The notes: generated from the letters alone by a model not told the origin. A DNA stretch of 64,000 bases from Microbacterium schleiferi (GCF_015565955.1 NZ_CP064760.1:2108001-2172000); one strand, 5' to 3'. Shown: positions 17,390 through 26,398, numbered from the stretch's first letter. A program made the numbers and translations.

Positions 17390-18913
17390 TTACGACCCGA
17401 GCTGCCCGAGGGTGACCTCGATCGTGCGGGTCTTGCCATCGCGGACGAAGGTCACCGTGGCATCGCTTCCGGCCGCAGCCGCCCGCACCTGGGCGGTGAG
17501 GTCGGTCGCATCCGAGATCGGCACACCGTTGAAGCCCGTCACGATGTCGCCGGCCTGCAGGCCGCCGCGCTGAGCAGCTCCGCCGCCCGTGACCTCGGCG
17601 ACGTAGGCGCCGGTGATCGTCGAATCCTGGATCATTGCCGCATCCTGCACGCTGGCCCCGAGCAGACCGTGCGTTGCCGAGCCGGTCTCGATGATCTCCT
17701 GCGTCACGCGATCGACGACGTTCGAGGGGATCGAGAATCCGACCCCGATCGAGCCAGCCTGGCCGGAGGAGCCACCCGCAGACGCGATGGCGACGTTGAT
17801 GCCGATGAGGCGACCGTCGGAGTCGACGAGGGCGCCACCGGAGTTTCCGGGGTTGATGGCAGCATCCGTCTGGATGACAGCGATCGAGATCGACTGGGTG
17901 GGTCCAGCGCTCTGGCGACCCCCCTGACCGAAGTCGAAGTAGAACGGCCCCTCCGTGCCTTGGCCTTCGGAGTTCGGGGCACTCTCGTCTGCCTTGGGCG
18001 GGGCAGACGACGAGATCTGGATCGACCGGTTCAGCGCGCTGACGATTCCCGTGGTGACCGTGTTCGACAGCCCCAACGGAGCGCCGACGGCCACGGTCTG
18101 GTCGCCGACGTTGAGCGCTGACGAGTCGGCGAACTCGATCGGCGTCAGGTCCTCTGCGCCGACGAGCTTGATCACGGCGAGGTCGTACGTCGGGTCGGTA
18201 CCGACGACCTCGGCGTCATAGACGCGTCCGTCCGCGGTCGTGACCCGGACTTTCGCGTCGCTGGTCGCACCATCCAGGGTGACGACGTGGGTGTTCGTGA
18301 CGACGTAGCCGTCGGAGGTCAGGACGACACCGGAGCCTGTTCCGCCGCCGTTGGACGAGGTCGCCTCGATGGTCACGACGCTCGGGAGCACCTTTGTCGC
18401 GATCCCCGTGGTCTGGGTGACCGATGAGGTGTCGTTGACCGTGACGTTGGCGGGACCGGATGCCGTCGTCACGGTCTCGGGGGCGAACATCGCGACGCCG
18501 GCGTAGGCGCCGCCGAGGCCTGCGGCGCCACCGACGAGTGCAGCAGCAACGATGATGCCGGCGACTTTCCCGGCACCGACCTTGACGCGCGGCGCAGCAG
18601 GGGTGGCGGGAGCGAAAGCGTACTGCCCCGACGCGCTCGGGGCCGTGTAGGGGGCCTGCGCGTACGGGGAATGCGGGTGGTGCGTCCCTGCCGCGGGCGG
18701 AGCCCACGTCGGCGACGTCGTGGCTCCCGCGGACGGCGCTGCACCGACGGGCATGGCCAGAGGGGTTGCCTCCGGCGCCGGCGGCAACGGTTCAGTCGGC
18801 TGCGTCGCCCCGGCCTGCGCGGCGGCGTCGGTCCCCGCGGTGGTGTCAGCGGGTCCCTGCTGGTCAGCGGACTGCTCGTGGTCGGCGGGCTCTGCGGTGT
18901 TCTCGGTGCTCAT
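17390..18913 (-). CDS. HtrA/DegP-like membrane-anchored serine protease with PDZ domain
   Basis: Cell-envelope quality-control protease of 507 residues. A Pro/Ala/Gln-rich cytoplasmic N-terminus (about 1-110) is followed by one membrane helix (about 117-143). The trypsin-like domain has triad His209 (TNTHVV), Asp244 (YDLAVIKL) and Ser358 (GNSGGAL), and the last ~100 residues form a PDZ domain (GLQAGDIVTGFNG). A Ser/Pro/Glu/Gly-rich insert of about 35 residues lies before the Ser motif. The start at ATG 18913 is set by GGAAGGAG 5 bases upstream, rather than five codons earlier. TAGGAT at 18962-18967 (minus strand) is a candidate -10. Confidence 0.95.
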   Translation of the reverse strand: MSTENTAEPADHEQSADQQGPADTTAGTDAAAQAGATQPTEPLPPAPEATPLAMPVGAAPSAGATTSPTWAPPAAGTHHPHSPYAQAPYTAPSASGQYAFAPATPAAPRVKVGAGKVAGIIVAAALVGGAAGLGGAYAGVAMFAPETVTTASGPANVTVNDTSSVTQTTGIATKVLPSVVTIEATSSNGGGTGSGVVLTSDGYVVTNTHVVTLDGATSDAKVRVTTADGRVYDAEVVGTDPTYDLAVIKLVGAEDLTPIEFADSSALNVGDQTVAVGAPLGLSNTVTTGIVSALNRSIQISSSAPPKADESAPNSEGQGTEGPFYFDFGQGGRQSAGPTQSISIAVIQTDAAINPGNSGGALVDSDGRLIGINVAIASAGGSSGQAGSIGVGFSIPSNVVDRVTQEIIETGSATHGLLGASVQDAAMIQDSTITGAYVAEVTGGGAAQRGGLQAGDIVTGFNGVPISDATDLTAQVRAAAAGSDATVTFVRDGKTRTIEVTLGQLGS

Positions 18914-19034
18914 GGATGCTCCTTCCAAGCACCAACCACGGTGCCGTCGGATGCTGTGTGAATCCTATGGCTGAGTCGGGAGCCGTCTATGCAGTCGTCA
19001 TGGTCTTGTTCGACGCCGCCCCGGCCAGCGTCGC

Positions 19035-19853
19035 TCACGCGCGCGGTGCGACCTCAAAACGACGCAGCTGGAGGGCGGGATTGACCCGCCGAACCCGGTC
19101 GACGACATCCGGATCCGCGTAGCCGACGGCGACATCCGTGCCCGTCCCGATCCCGGCGATCGCCACGCCCTGCGGGTCGAGCACGAGGGAAGCTCCGACA
19201 CCGAGCGGCGGCGGATGGTCGGCTGCCGCGACGAACACGGTGTTCTCGATGGCCCGCGCCGCCAGCAGCGTCTGCCACTGGAACTCCTTGAGCGGACCAC
19301 GCACCCACGCGGCAGGAACGAGGATGCCGTGCACACCGGCATCCGCGAGCGTTCGTGCGACCTCGGGGAATCGCAGGTCGTAGCAGGTCATGAGCCCCCA
19401 GCGCAGGCCGCCGACCTCGAAAGTCTGCGGCGGCGCGATCTCGCCCGCCTCGACCCAGTCCGACTCGCGGTGTCCGAACGCGTCGTAGAGATGGAGCTTG
19501 CGGTACACCGCGAGCACACCGCTCGGCCCGACGGCCACGACGGCATTGCGCACCTTCGCCGGGTTGCTTGCCGTCTCGATGAGCCCCGCGACGATCACGG
19601 CACCGGTGCGCTCTGCGGTCTGGTGGAGCGCGGTGACGAAGGGCCCGTCAAGGCTCTGCGCGTGGCGCGCGAGTGCTTCGTCGAACGGGTCCACGAAGAA
19701 GCTGGAGTACTCGGGGAAGACCACGAGCTTCGCGCCGCGCTCCGCCGCCACGCCGGCCATCCGATCGATCTGGCGGGCGTTGGCCTCGCTATCGACAGAC
19801 GGCGCGAACTGCGCGATCGCAACGGCAACGGCCGGTGCCGGCATCCGGGTCAT
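19035..19853 (-). CDS. Carbon-nitrogen hydrolase (nitrilase superfamily)
   Basis: Amidase-type enzyme of 272 residues with the full catalytic triad Glu48 (FPEYSSF), Lys119 (YRKLHLYDAFG) and Cys157 (MTCYDLRFPE). The YDAFGHRESDW segment resembles the Nit/omega-amidase and deaminated-glutathione amidase branch, a repair role acting on metabolite damage products, but the substrate cannot be assigned. Same strand as htrA, 121 bases upstream of it. Normal length. Confidence 0.92.
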   Translation of the reverse strand: MTRMPAPAVAVAIAQFAPSVDSEANARQIDRMAGVAAERGAKLVVFPEYSSFFVDPFDEALARHAQSLDGPFVTALHQTAERTGAVIVAGLIETASNPAKVRNAVVAVGPSGVLAVYRKLHLYDAFGHRESDWVEAGEIAPPQTFEVGGLRWGLMTCYDLRFPEVARTLADAGVHGILVPAAWVRGPLKEFQWQTLLAARAIENTVFVAAADHPPPLGVGASLVLDPQGVAIAGIGTGTDVAVGYADPDVVDRVRRVNPALQLRRFEVAPRA

Positions 19854-20002
19854 CGGTGATCCGCCTCATCGGTCCGGGTGTCGCCTCGGGAGATCGCCAT
19901 GCCGCCATCCTCTCGGGCTTGCACGAGTGGAGCAACCGGGGTCCCCATTCGCAGGCCTGAGATGCGAGGTCATGAGAACCGTGCTAGAGTCGATCCTTGT
20001 GC

Positions 20003-20079
20003 CGCGGGGTGGAGCAGTTCGGTAGCTCGCTGGGCTCATAACCCAGAGGTCGTAGGTTCAAATCCTGCCCCCGCAACCA
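20003..20079 (+). tRNA. Initiator tRNA-fMet (anticodon CAT)
   Basis: A 77-base tRNA with CCA encoded (20077-20079). The acceptor arm CGCGGGG pairs with CCCCGCA leaving the C1-A72 mismatch, and the anticodon stem CTGGG/CCCAG has three consecutive G-C pairs next to the loop CTCATAA; both are hallmarks of the initiator. The anticodon CAT is at 20037-20039. A TAGAGT hexamer at 19985-19990 is a likely -10 element. Confidence 0.97.
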
Positions 20080-20081
20080 AG

Positions 20082-20116
20082 AGAAGGCCCCGGATCCACA
20101 AGATCCGGGGCCTTCT
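20082..20116. terminator. Strong hairpin terminator after tRNA-fMet
   Basis: A perfect 15-bp stem (arm AGAAGGCCCCGGATC at 20082-20096, complement at 20102-20116) with the 5-base loop CACAA, two bases after the tRNA CCA. It also lies 31 bases beyond the end of the convergent MarR gene, so it can terminate both. Confidence 0.88.
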
Positions 20117-20147
20117 GCATTGTGAGAACAGCGTCTCGCCGCGCTCG

Positions 20148-20618
20148 TCAGGCCGGGTCGATCGCCTGGCCGAGGTCGGCCAAGTACTTCCCGATGAGCC
20201 TCAGCTCGTCCTCGGTGTACGGCTCGGTCACCTGTCGCATCTGCTCGAGGTGCTCGGAAAAGTGGCGGAAGAAGGTAGCCCGCGAGTGCGCTGTCAAGGT
20301 CAGGATGCGCGCACGGCGGTCACGGGGATGCGGGTGGCGTTCGATGTAACCGGCCGTCTCGAGCCGGTCGATCAGTTTGGTGGTTGATGCGGTCGATATC
20401 CGCAGGTGCTTTGCGACCTCGTGCGGGCTCACCGGCTCGCCCCGCTGCTCACGCACGATCATCATGCGAAGAGCTGCGAGATCGGTCGCGTTCATGTCCA
20501 TGTCGTCTTTCATGCCGCCGTTCATACGGTCCATGGCATCATTGAGCGCACGGATGTTCAGCAACACGTCCAGCACCGCTTGCTGGTGCGGAGTCTGCGG
20601 AACCCACGGCGTGGTCAT
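20148..20618 (-). CDS. MarR family regulator, probable CrtR-type repressor of the carotenoid operon
   Basis: DNA-binding regulator of 156 residues with the winged helix-turn-helix region VSPHEVAKHLRISTASTTKL, the DRRARILTLT wing and helical dimerisation ends. I place the start at ATG 20618, 8 bases from AAAGGGG; a GTG at 20627 is the alternative. The gene is divergent from idi-crt, and the 80-base gap holds a perfect 25-bp palindrome. In Corynebacterium glutamicum a MarR-type protein (CrtR) represses the crt operon and senses geranylgeranyl diphosphate; by position this is its counterpart. Met/Asp-rich residues 25-45 (MDRMNGGMKDDMDMN) are unusual. Confidence 0.9.
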   Translation of the reverse strand: MTTPWVPQTPHQQAVLDVLLNIRALNDAMDRMNGGMKDDMDMNATDLAALRMMIVREQRGEPVSPHEVAKHLRISTASTTKLIDRLETAGYIERHPHPRDRRARILTLTAHSRATFFRHFSEHLEQMRQVTEPYTEDELRLIGKYLADLGQAIDPA

Positions 20619-20660
20619 GATGGACACCCCTTTCCACTCCTTGTTATCATCGGACGGGAG

Positions 20661-20685
20661 ATATCGCTAGCTAAGCTAGCGATAT
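20661..20685. promoter_or_regulatory. Perfect 25-bp palindromic operator between marR gene and idi-crt operon
   Basis: Two 12-bp arms, ATATCGCTAGCT (20661-20672) and AGCTAGCGATAT (20674-20685), meet at a single central A (20673). The right arm ends directly before the idi ribosome site (AGGAGGAGG, 20686-20694). An AT-rich perfect palindrome of this size stands out in this GC-rich DNA and fits a MarR dimer site. Bound protein would block the idi-crt transcript start or leader and could also control its own gene. Binding is inferred. Confidence 0.8.
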
Positions 20686-20698
20686 AGGAGGAGGAAAA

Positions 20699-21250
20699 AT
20701 GACGGATGGCGACCATGTGGTGTTGCTGGATGACGAGGGCAATCCGGTAGGGACCGCCCCCAAAAGCAGCGTGCACGGCACCGAGACCGCACTTCATCTT
20801 GCCTTCTCGTGCCACGTCCTCAACGCCGAAGGCCAGGTTCTCGTCACGCGCCGCGCGCTGGACAAGAAGACGTGGCCCGGGGTGTGGACCAACTCGTTCT
20901 GCGGTCACCCCCGCCCTGCCGAGCCGCTGCTGTCGGCCGTGCAACGTCGCGGCGAATTCGAGCTCGGCATCCGTGTGACCGACATCGAACTGGCGCTTCC
21001 GCTGTTCCGGTACCGCGCCGTCGACGCGGGCGGAATCGTCGAGAACGAGATCTGCCCGGTCTACATCGCACGCACCGACGACGAGGTGGCACCAAATCCC
21101 CACGAGGTGGTGGAAGCCCGCTGGGTGGACCCCGATGAGCTCGGCTCGTCGCTGGTGACCACACCCTGGGCCTTCAGCCCGTGGCTCGTCCTCCAGTCAC
21201 AGCAACTTCGCCTCTTCGAATCACCGCAGCTGCAGCGACGAGCGTCATGA
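20699..21250 (+). CDS. idi: Isopentenyl-diphosphate delta-isomerase (type 1)
   Basis: Converts IPP to DMAPP, supplying the carotenoid pathway. The 183-residue Nudix-fold enzyme has the active-site Cys in WTNSFCGHPR, the metal-binding Glu/His region, and ENEICPVY with the second catalytic Glu. Strong Shine-Dalgarno AGGAGGAGG five bases before the ATG. First gene of the carotenoid operon; its TGA overlaps the crtE ATG (ATGA). Confidence 0.96.
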   Translation: MTDGDHVVLLDDEGNPVGTAPKSSVHGTETALHLAFSCHVLNAEGQVLVTRRALDKKTWPGVWTNSFCGHPRPAEPLLSAVQRRGEFELGIRVTDIELALPLFRYRAVDAGGIVENEICPVYIARTDDEVAPNPHEVVEARWVDPDELGSSLVTTPWAFSPWLVLQSQQLRLFESPQLQRRAS

Positions 21251-22302
21251 TCCCCGACGCCGCTCGAATCGCCGTCGACACCGCAATCGACGACGCTCTC
21301 GCGCGACTGGCCGACCGGGCAACGACACACGGAGAGTCGATGTCGGCGCTCACCGCGGCCGTGAGCAACGCTACCGCCGGGGGCAAACGGCTGCGACCAC
21401 AGCTTGTCGTTGCCTCCTTTCTCGCCGTCGGAGGCGACCTGGAGCGCGCGCCCGGATTGTCGTCGGTCGCCGCCGCGTTCGAACTGCTGCACAGCGCGTT
21501 CGTGATCCATGACGACGTCATCGATCACGATGTGACCCGACGCGGTGTCCCGAACGTGGCAGGTCGGTTCCGCATCCGGGCCAAGGCTCAGGGAGCCGAC
21601 GCCCGCGGCGCGGCACTGCTCGGCGACGCAGCAGCGATCCTCGCCGGTGACCTGCTGCTCCATGAAGCGACCCGAATGGTCGCGCTGGCCGATGTCCCCG
21701 ATACCCAGCGCGCTCGGCTGCTCGACCTTCTCGACGATGCGGTCTTCGTCTCCGCTGCCGGTGAACTCGCCGACGTCGAGAACAGCGTCACGCCCGATCT
21801 CGCGGAGCAGGCCGACATCCTCGCTGCCACCTACAACAAGACGGCGGTGTACTCGTTCACTGCCCCGCTGTGCGCGGGCGCGATTCTCGCCGGCGCCCCC
21901 TCACCGTGGATAGCCGACCTCGAGCGCATCGGCGGCTCCCTCGGCCTCGCGTTCCAGCTGGTGGACGATCTCATCGGCGCGTTCGGCACGGCAGAGCAAG
22001 CAGGGAAGGACGCGGGAAGCGACCTGCGCGAGTCGAAGCGCACACCACTGATCGCCCTCGCTCGCGAGAGCGCACAGTGGCCGCTCGTGACCAGCACGCT
22101 CGCGGTGGCGCACACGGGACCGATCGCGGTGCGGCAAGCCCAATCCGCTCTCGAAGCCAGCGGCGCCCGCGAACGGCTGCACCAGCTCATCGCCGAGAAT
22201 CTCGCGGATGTGCGCCGACGCGCATCCCGCTCGACACTCCCGCCCCGGGCGGTAACGCTCGCCGACACGCTCGCAGCGGCGGTGGAGGAGCGGATTCCGT
22301 GA
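21247..22302 (+). CDS. crtE: Geranylgeranyl diphosphate synthase
   Basis: Prenyltransferase of 351 residues that extends FPP or DMAPP to C20 GGPP. It carries the first Asp-rich motif DDVID (89-93), GGKRLRP near the start and the second motif at QLVDDLIG (Asp240, Asp241), where the usual final Asp is Gly, as in many actinobacterial CrtE proteins. The ATG at 21247 overlaps the idi stop by four bases, which decides the start over upstream alternatives. The crtB start overlaps its stop in the same way. Confidence 0.95.
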   Translation: MIPDAARIAVDTAIDDALARLADRATTHGESMSALTAAVSNATAGGKRLRPQLVVASFLAVGGDLERAPGLSSVAAAFELLHSAFVIHDDVIDHDVTRRGVPNVAGRFRIRAKAQGADARGAALLGDAAAILAGDLLLHEATRMVALADVPDTQRARLLDLLDDAVFVSAAGELADVENSVTPDLAEQADILAATYNKTAVYSFTAPLCAGAILAGAPSPWIADLERIGGSLGLAFQLVDDLIGAFGTAEQAGKDAGSDLRESKRTPLIALARESAQWPLVTSTLAVAHTGPIAVRQAQSALEASGARERLHQLIAENLADVRRRASRSTLPPRAVTLADTLAAAVEERIP

Positions 22303-23168
22303 GTCACCAGCCGACAGGGATCGCGCTCTATGACACAGCCGCCGACGATGCTGCGGCAGCGGTGATCGCGGCGTACTCGACCTCGTTCGGCATGGCCACG
22401 CGCCTTCTCGGGCCGCGTGCGCGCACGCACGTGCGCAATATCTATGCGCTCGTTCGCGTCGCCGATGAGATCGTCGACGGTCCTGCCATGGAAGCGGGAC
22501 TGGATGCCGCGGGCGCCGCCACGCTGCTGGACGCTTTGCACGACGAGACGATGGCCGCGATCGACCGACGCTTCAGCAGCAACCTCGTCGTGCACGCCTT
22601 TGCGCGAACGGCCCGCGAGTGCGTCATCGGAGCAGACCTCATCGATCCGTTCTTCGCCTCGATGCGAACTGACCTCACCGTTGCCACCCACGATGACGCC
22701 TCCCACGACTCGTACGTCTACGGATCGGCCGAGGTCGTCGGGCTCATGTGTCTGCAGGTCTTCGTCAACGCCGACCAGGTCCCCCCGCCCGGCGCTTCGT
22801 CAGAGCTCGTCGACGGCGCACGGCGCCTGGGCGCGGCCTTCCAGGATGTCAACTTCCTGCGCGACCTCGACCACGACGAGGCCGCTCTCGGCCGTGACTA
22901 CCTCGGGATCGCGACCGGCGATCACGACCGCGAGGCCGTCCTCGACCGCATCGACGCTGACCTGGCAGCGGCAGCCGCTGTCATCCCCCAGCTGCCCGCT
23001 GATTGCCGTCGCGCCGTGACAGCAGCACACGATCTGTTCGCTGAGCTGTCGCGGCGATTGCGCGCCGATCCCGCACCGACCGCGCGGGTGCGGGTCCCCG
23101 ATATCGTCAAGGCAGGGCTCATCGCCCGTGCCCTGGTGGGCGCCGCGCCGCGCCGAACCAGCCCCTGA
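22299..23168 (+). CDS. crtB: Phytoene synthase
   Basis: Condenses two GGPP to phytoene. The 289 residues start at GTG 22299, inside the overlap GTGA with the crtE stop. Visible motifs are AYSTSFGMATRLL, the first Asp-rich site VADEIVD (55-60) and the second region FQDVNFLRDLDHDEAALGRDYL is split as NFLRDLDHDEAALGRDY, both typical of squalene/phytoene synthases. A short C-terminal Arg-rich tail follows. Sixty bases separate it from crtI. Confidence 0.95.
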   Translation: MSHQPTGIALYDTAADDAAAAVIAAYSTSFGMATRLLGPRARTHVRNIYALVRVADEIVDGPAMEAGLDAAGAATLLDALHDETMAAIDRRFSSNLVVHAFARTARECVIGADLIDPFFASMRTDLTVATHDDASHDSYVYGSAEVVGLMCLQVFVNADQVPPPGASSELVDGARRLGAAFQDVNFLRDLDHDEAALGRDYLGIATGDHDREAVLDRIDADLAAAAAVIPQLPADCRRAVTAAHDLFAELSRRLRADPAPTARVRVPDIVKAGLIARALVGAAPRRTSP

Positions 23169-23228
23169 CCGGCGTCGCCCCGTTCGCGTCGCCCCCGAAG
23201 CCACCCGCCCAACGAATGAGGACTCCGC

Positions 23229-24840
23229 ATGAGCGAGACGGATAGCGCCCGACCCGAAGGACCCCGAACGGATGCCGGTCAGGCCGTCGTCATCGGAGGG
23301 GGCATCGCGGGCCTGGCAACTGCCGCCCTGCTCGCACGCGAGGGGTGGGAGGTGAAGCTCTTCGAGGCTCGTGACGAGGTGGGAGGTCGCGCCGGCGTCT
23401 GGGAGACCGACGGGTTCCGCTTCGACACGGGCCCGAGCTGGTACCTCATGCCCGAGGTGTTCGACCACTTCTTCCGGCTGCTCGGCACGACAACAGCCGA
23501 ACAGCTCGACCTGGTCCGTCTCGATCCCGCCTACCGCGTCTACAGCGAGCCCCCACCGGCACGGTCGGCGAGCCGCTCGACATCCGCTCGGGCCGCGACC
23601 TGTCGACGCAGCTGTTCGAGAGCATCGAGCCGGGTGCGGGTGAGGTCCTTGCCGACTACCTCGACTCCGCGAAGGATGCCTACGACCTCGCCGTCACCCG
23701 GTTCCTCTACGACACGTACGAGACGACGGCCGGGCTCCGCGACCCCGCGCTGCTGCGCCGGATGCCGCAGCTTGCGCCACTGCTGACAACGACCCTCTCG
23801 CGTCACGTCGAGCGCCGCTTCAGTGACAAGCGCCTCCAGCAAGTCCTCGGCTACCCCGCCGTGTTCCTCGGCGGCTCCCCGTACGGTGTGCCGAGCCTCT
23901 ATCACCTCATGAGTCACCTCGATCTGGCAGACGGTGTCCTGTACCCGCGCGGAGGGCTCTACGAAGTCATCCGCGCGGTCGAACGCGTCGCGCGCGCCGA
24001 AGGCGTCGCCATCGAGACGGGAGCCGAGGTCACCTCGATCGTCACGACCCCCACCGCCGGCGGGCGCGCCCAGGCGACGGGAGTCACGCTCGCCGATGGG
24101 CGGCGGGTGGATGCCGATCTTGTCGTCTCGTCGGCAGACCTGCACTTCACCGAGACACAGCTGCTTCCCGAGCCACTGCGCACCTACCCGCAGCGGTGGT
24201 GGGACAAGCGCACTCCCAGCCCCGGCGCTCTCCTGCTGCTGCTGGGCGTGGACGGCGAACTGCCGCAGCTCGCGCACCACACCCTGCTGTTCACCGAGGA
24301 TTGGCACGCGAACTTCGACGACATCTTCGGGGAGCACACCCGCATCCCGGATCCGGCGTCGATCTACGTCTGCAAGCCCTCCGCGACCGACCCGACGGTC
24401 GCACCCGACGGCAGCGAGAACCTGTTCGTCCTGGTTCCGATTCCCGCAGACCCGAGTCTCGGACACGGGGGCGTCGACCGAGGCGGCTCCCCGCGCATCG
24501 AAGCTGCCGCCGATCGGGTCATCGAGCAGATCTCGCAGTGGTGCGGCATCCCCGATCTTGCCGAGAGGATCACCGTGCGTCGCACGATCGCACCCGGAGA
24601 TTTCGAGCACGACTTCCACGCATGGCGCGGCAACGCCCTGGGTCTTGCCCACACGCTGCGCCAGAGCGCCGTCTTCCGCCCGCGCAACGCCTCGAAGAAG
24701 GTCGACGCGCTCGCGTACGCTGGCGCCTCGGCGCTGCCCGGAATCGGACTGCCCATGTGTCTCATCTCGGCCGAGCTCGTCGTCAAGCGCCTGCGCGGCG
24801 ACCGCTCCCCGGGCCGATCGCCGAACCGGCGGCCGTCTGA
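23229..24840 (+). CDS. crtI: Phytoene desaturase CrtI, reading frame interrupted as sequenced
   Basis: FAD-dependent desaturase turning phytoene into lycopene. The N-terminal dinucleotide fold is clear (VVIGGGIAGLATAALL, residues about 20-36; then LFEARDEVGGRAGVW and GPSWYLMPEVFDHFF). At the C run 23550-23554 the frame changes; one more C would join it to TGTVGEPLDIRSGRDLS and the remaining desaturase, ending with GIGLPMCLISAELVVKRL. As sequenced, the downstream frame runs without a stop into crtYe. One more C at 24807-24810 would instead end CrtI at TGA 24838-24840 with the family-like tail RSPGPIAEPAAV. The repaired protein is 537 residues, a normal size. Confidence 0.9.
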
Positions 24841-24841
24841 A

Positions 24842-25195
24842 ATGCCCGGGCTGTATCTGCTCGCGATCCTCGTCTCTGCTGCGGGAATCGCGGTCATCGA
24901 CGCGCGGTGGCGCCTGGCAGCCTTCGCCGCTCCCGTGCGCACGCTCGCTGCCGTCGCGATCGGGGTCATGTTCTTCCTCGCATGGGATGCCGTCGGCATC
25001 ATGACCCGCGCCTTCATCAAGGGCGGCAGCAGCCTGTTCGTCGGCATCGACCTCGCACCCGAGCTTCCCCTGGAAGAGCCGTTCTTCCTCGCCTTCCTGT
25101 GCTACCTCGGGCTCGTCCTCTACGCCGCTGCGCTGCGCTACCTCGACGCCCGCGCCGCGCGCACGGGTACGGATGAGGCGGTGAGCGACCGATGA
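24842..25195 (+). CDS. crtYe: C50 carotenoid cyclase subunit (CrtYe-like)
   Basis: Small membrane protein, 117 residues, half of the heterodimeric lycopene cyclase that closes the rings of C50 carotenoids. Three hydrophobic helices are visible, with the family motif LPLEEPFF near residue 80. The ATG at 24842 sits one base after the candidate crtI stop. As sequenced it is also in frame with the end of crtI, so a fused CrtI-CrtYe cannot be excluded. Its stop overlaps the next start (ATGA). Whether the ring is epsilon or gamma type cannot be read here. Confidence 0.88.
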   Translation: MPGLYLLAILVSAAGIAVIDARWRLAAFAAPVRTLAAVAIGVMFFLAWDAVGIMTRAFIKGGSSLFVGIDLAPELPLEEPFFLAFLCYLGLVLYAAALRYLDARAARTGTDEAVSDR

Positions 25196-25515
25196 CGTAC
25201 GCGCTCATCATCATTCCGTTCGCCCTGCTGACTCTCGTCGTCACGCTGCTGTCGATGACCCAGCCGGGGATGAAACAGCGCATGCTCGCATCGACGATCA
25301 GTGCGGCAATTCTCGTGGTCCTCACCGCCATCTTCGACAACGTGATCATCTCTGCGGGGCTCGTCGCCTACCCCGAGGGCACCTCGAGCGGCATCCGTAT
25401 CGGGGTCGCCCCGATCGAGGACTTCTCGTACGCGATCTGCGCCGCCTACCTCGTGCCGGCCGTGTACGTCCTGCTGCCGAAGGCGCGCTCTGGAGCCCCG
25501 CGTGAGCACCGCTGA
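25192..25515 (+). CDS. crtYf: C50 carotenoid cyclase subunit (CrtYf-like)
   Basis: Second 107-residue cyclase subunit with three membrane helices and the motif APIEDFSY (about residues 75-82), matching the PxE motif of the partner. Start ATG 25192 overlaps the crtYe stop by four bases; its own end overlaps the crtEb start by 14. Such strict coupling fits subunits needed in equal amount. Together with crtEb it implies decaprenoxanthin- or sarcinaxanthin-like pigment. Confidence 0.9.
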   Translation: MTYALIIIPFALLTLVVTLLSMTQPGMKQRMLASTISAAILVVLTAIFDNVIISAGLVAYPEGTSSGIRIGVAPIEDFSYAICAAYLVPAVYVLLPKARSGAPREHR

Positions 25516-26398
25516 ACCGGCGCTCGGACCCGGGCGGGTGATCCGGGAACTGTTCGTCTCGTCGCGTCCGGTGAGCTGGATCAACACTGCCTACCCGTTC
25601 GCGGCGGCCTACCTGCTCACGACCCGGCAGATCGACGCGACGCTCGTCATCGGAACCCTCTTCTTCCTCATCCCCTACAACCTGGCGATGTACGGGATCA
25701 ACGACGTCTTCGACTACGAGTCAGACCTGCGCAATCCCCGCAAGGGGGGCGCGCACGGCGCGGTGCTCGATCGCCGGATGCACGCCATCACGCTGTGGGC
25801 AGCTGGCTTGTCCTGCGTACCGTTCGTGGTCTATCTCGCGATCGTCGGGTCGCCGCTGTCGTGGCTCGTGCTCGCTCTGAGCCTGTTCTTCGTCGTGTTC
25901 TACAGCGCTCCGCCGCTGCGCTTGAAGGAGCGACCGTTCGCCGATTCGGTGACCAGCAGCATCCACTTCTTTTCGCCGGCCGTCTACGGCCTCGTCTTGG
26001 CCGGCGCCACCTGGACGTGGCAGCTCGGGCTCATCATCCTTGCCTTTGCTCTGTGGGGTGTCGCCTCGCACGCCTTCGGCGCGGTCCAGGATGTCGTGGC
26101 CGACCGCGAGGCTGGGATCTCGTCGATCGCCACCGCCCGCGGTGCACGGTGGACCGTGCGGTTCGCCCTGACCTGCTACGCCCTCTCGGGTCTTGTCATG
26201 CTCGGCACGGCGTGGCCGGGCCCGCTGGCGGCAATCGCCGCGATCCCCTACCTGGTTGCGGTGTGGCCGTACCGGGCGATCCGCGACGCCGATGCCGAGC
26301 GGGCAACCGTCGGATGGCGCCGATTCCTGTGGATCAACCAGTTCGCCGGCTTCGTCGTGACGCTGCTGCTGATCTGGTGGTGGATCCTCACCGCCTGA
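25502..26398 (+). CDS. crtEb: Lycopene elongase (UbiA-type prenyltransferase)
   Basis: Adds two C5 units to lycopene, giving a C50 skeleton such as flavuxanthin. The 298-residue UbiA-family membrane protein shows both Asp-rich motifs: NDVFDYESD (67-75) and DVVADREAG (197-205), with about eight helices. GTG start at 25502 overlaps crtYf. Last gene of the operon; it ends seven bases from the convergent UPF0182 gene. Confidence 0.95.
   Translation: MSTAEPALGPGRVIRELFVSSRPVSWINTAYPFAAAYLLTTRQIDATLVIGTLFFLIPYNLAMYGINDVFDYESDLRNPRKGGAHGAVLDRRMHAITLWAAGLSCVPFVVYLAIVGSPLSWLVLALSLFFVVFYSAPPLRLKERPFADSVTSSIHFFSPAVYGLVLAGATWTWQLGLIILAFALWGVASHAFGAVQDVVADREAGISSIATARGARWTVRFALTCYALSGLVMLGTAWPGPLAAIAAIPYLVAVWPYRAIRDADAERATVGWRRFLWINQFAGFVVTLLLIWWWILTA

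Noticed and set aside
23550..23554. Programmed frameshift or phase variation in crtI
   Set aside because: The same lesion type occurs in a dozen unrelated genes, including essential ones, and the C run is short; a data error is simpler.
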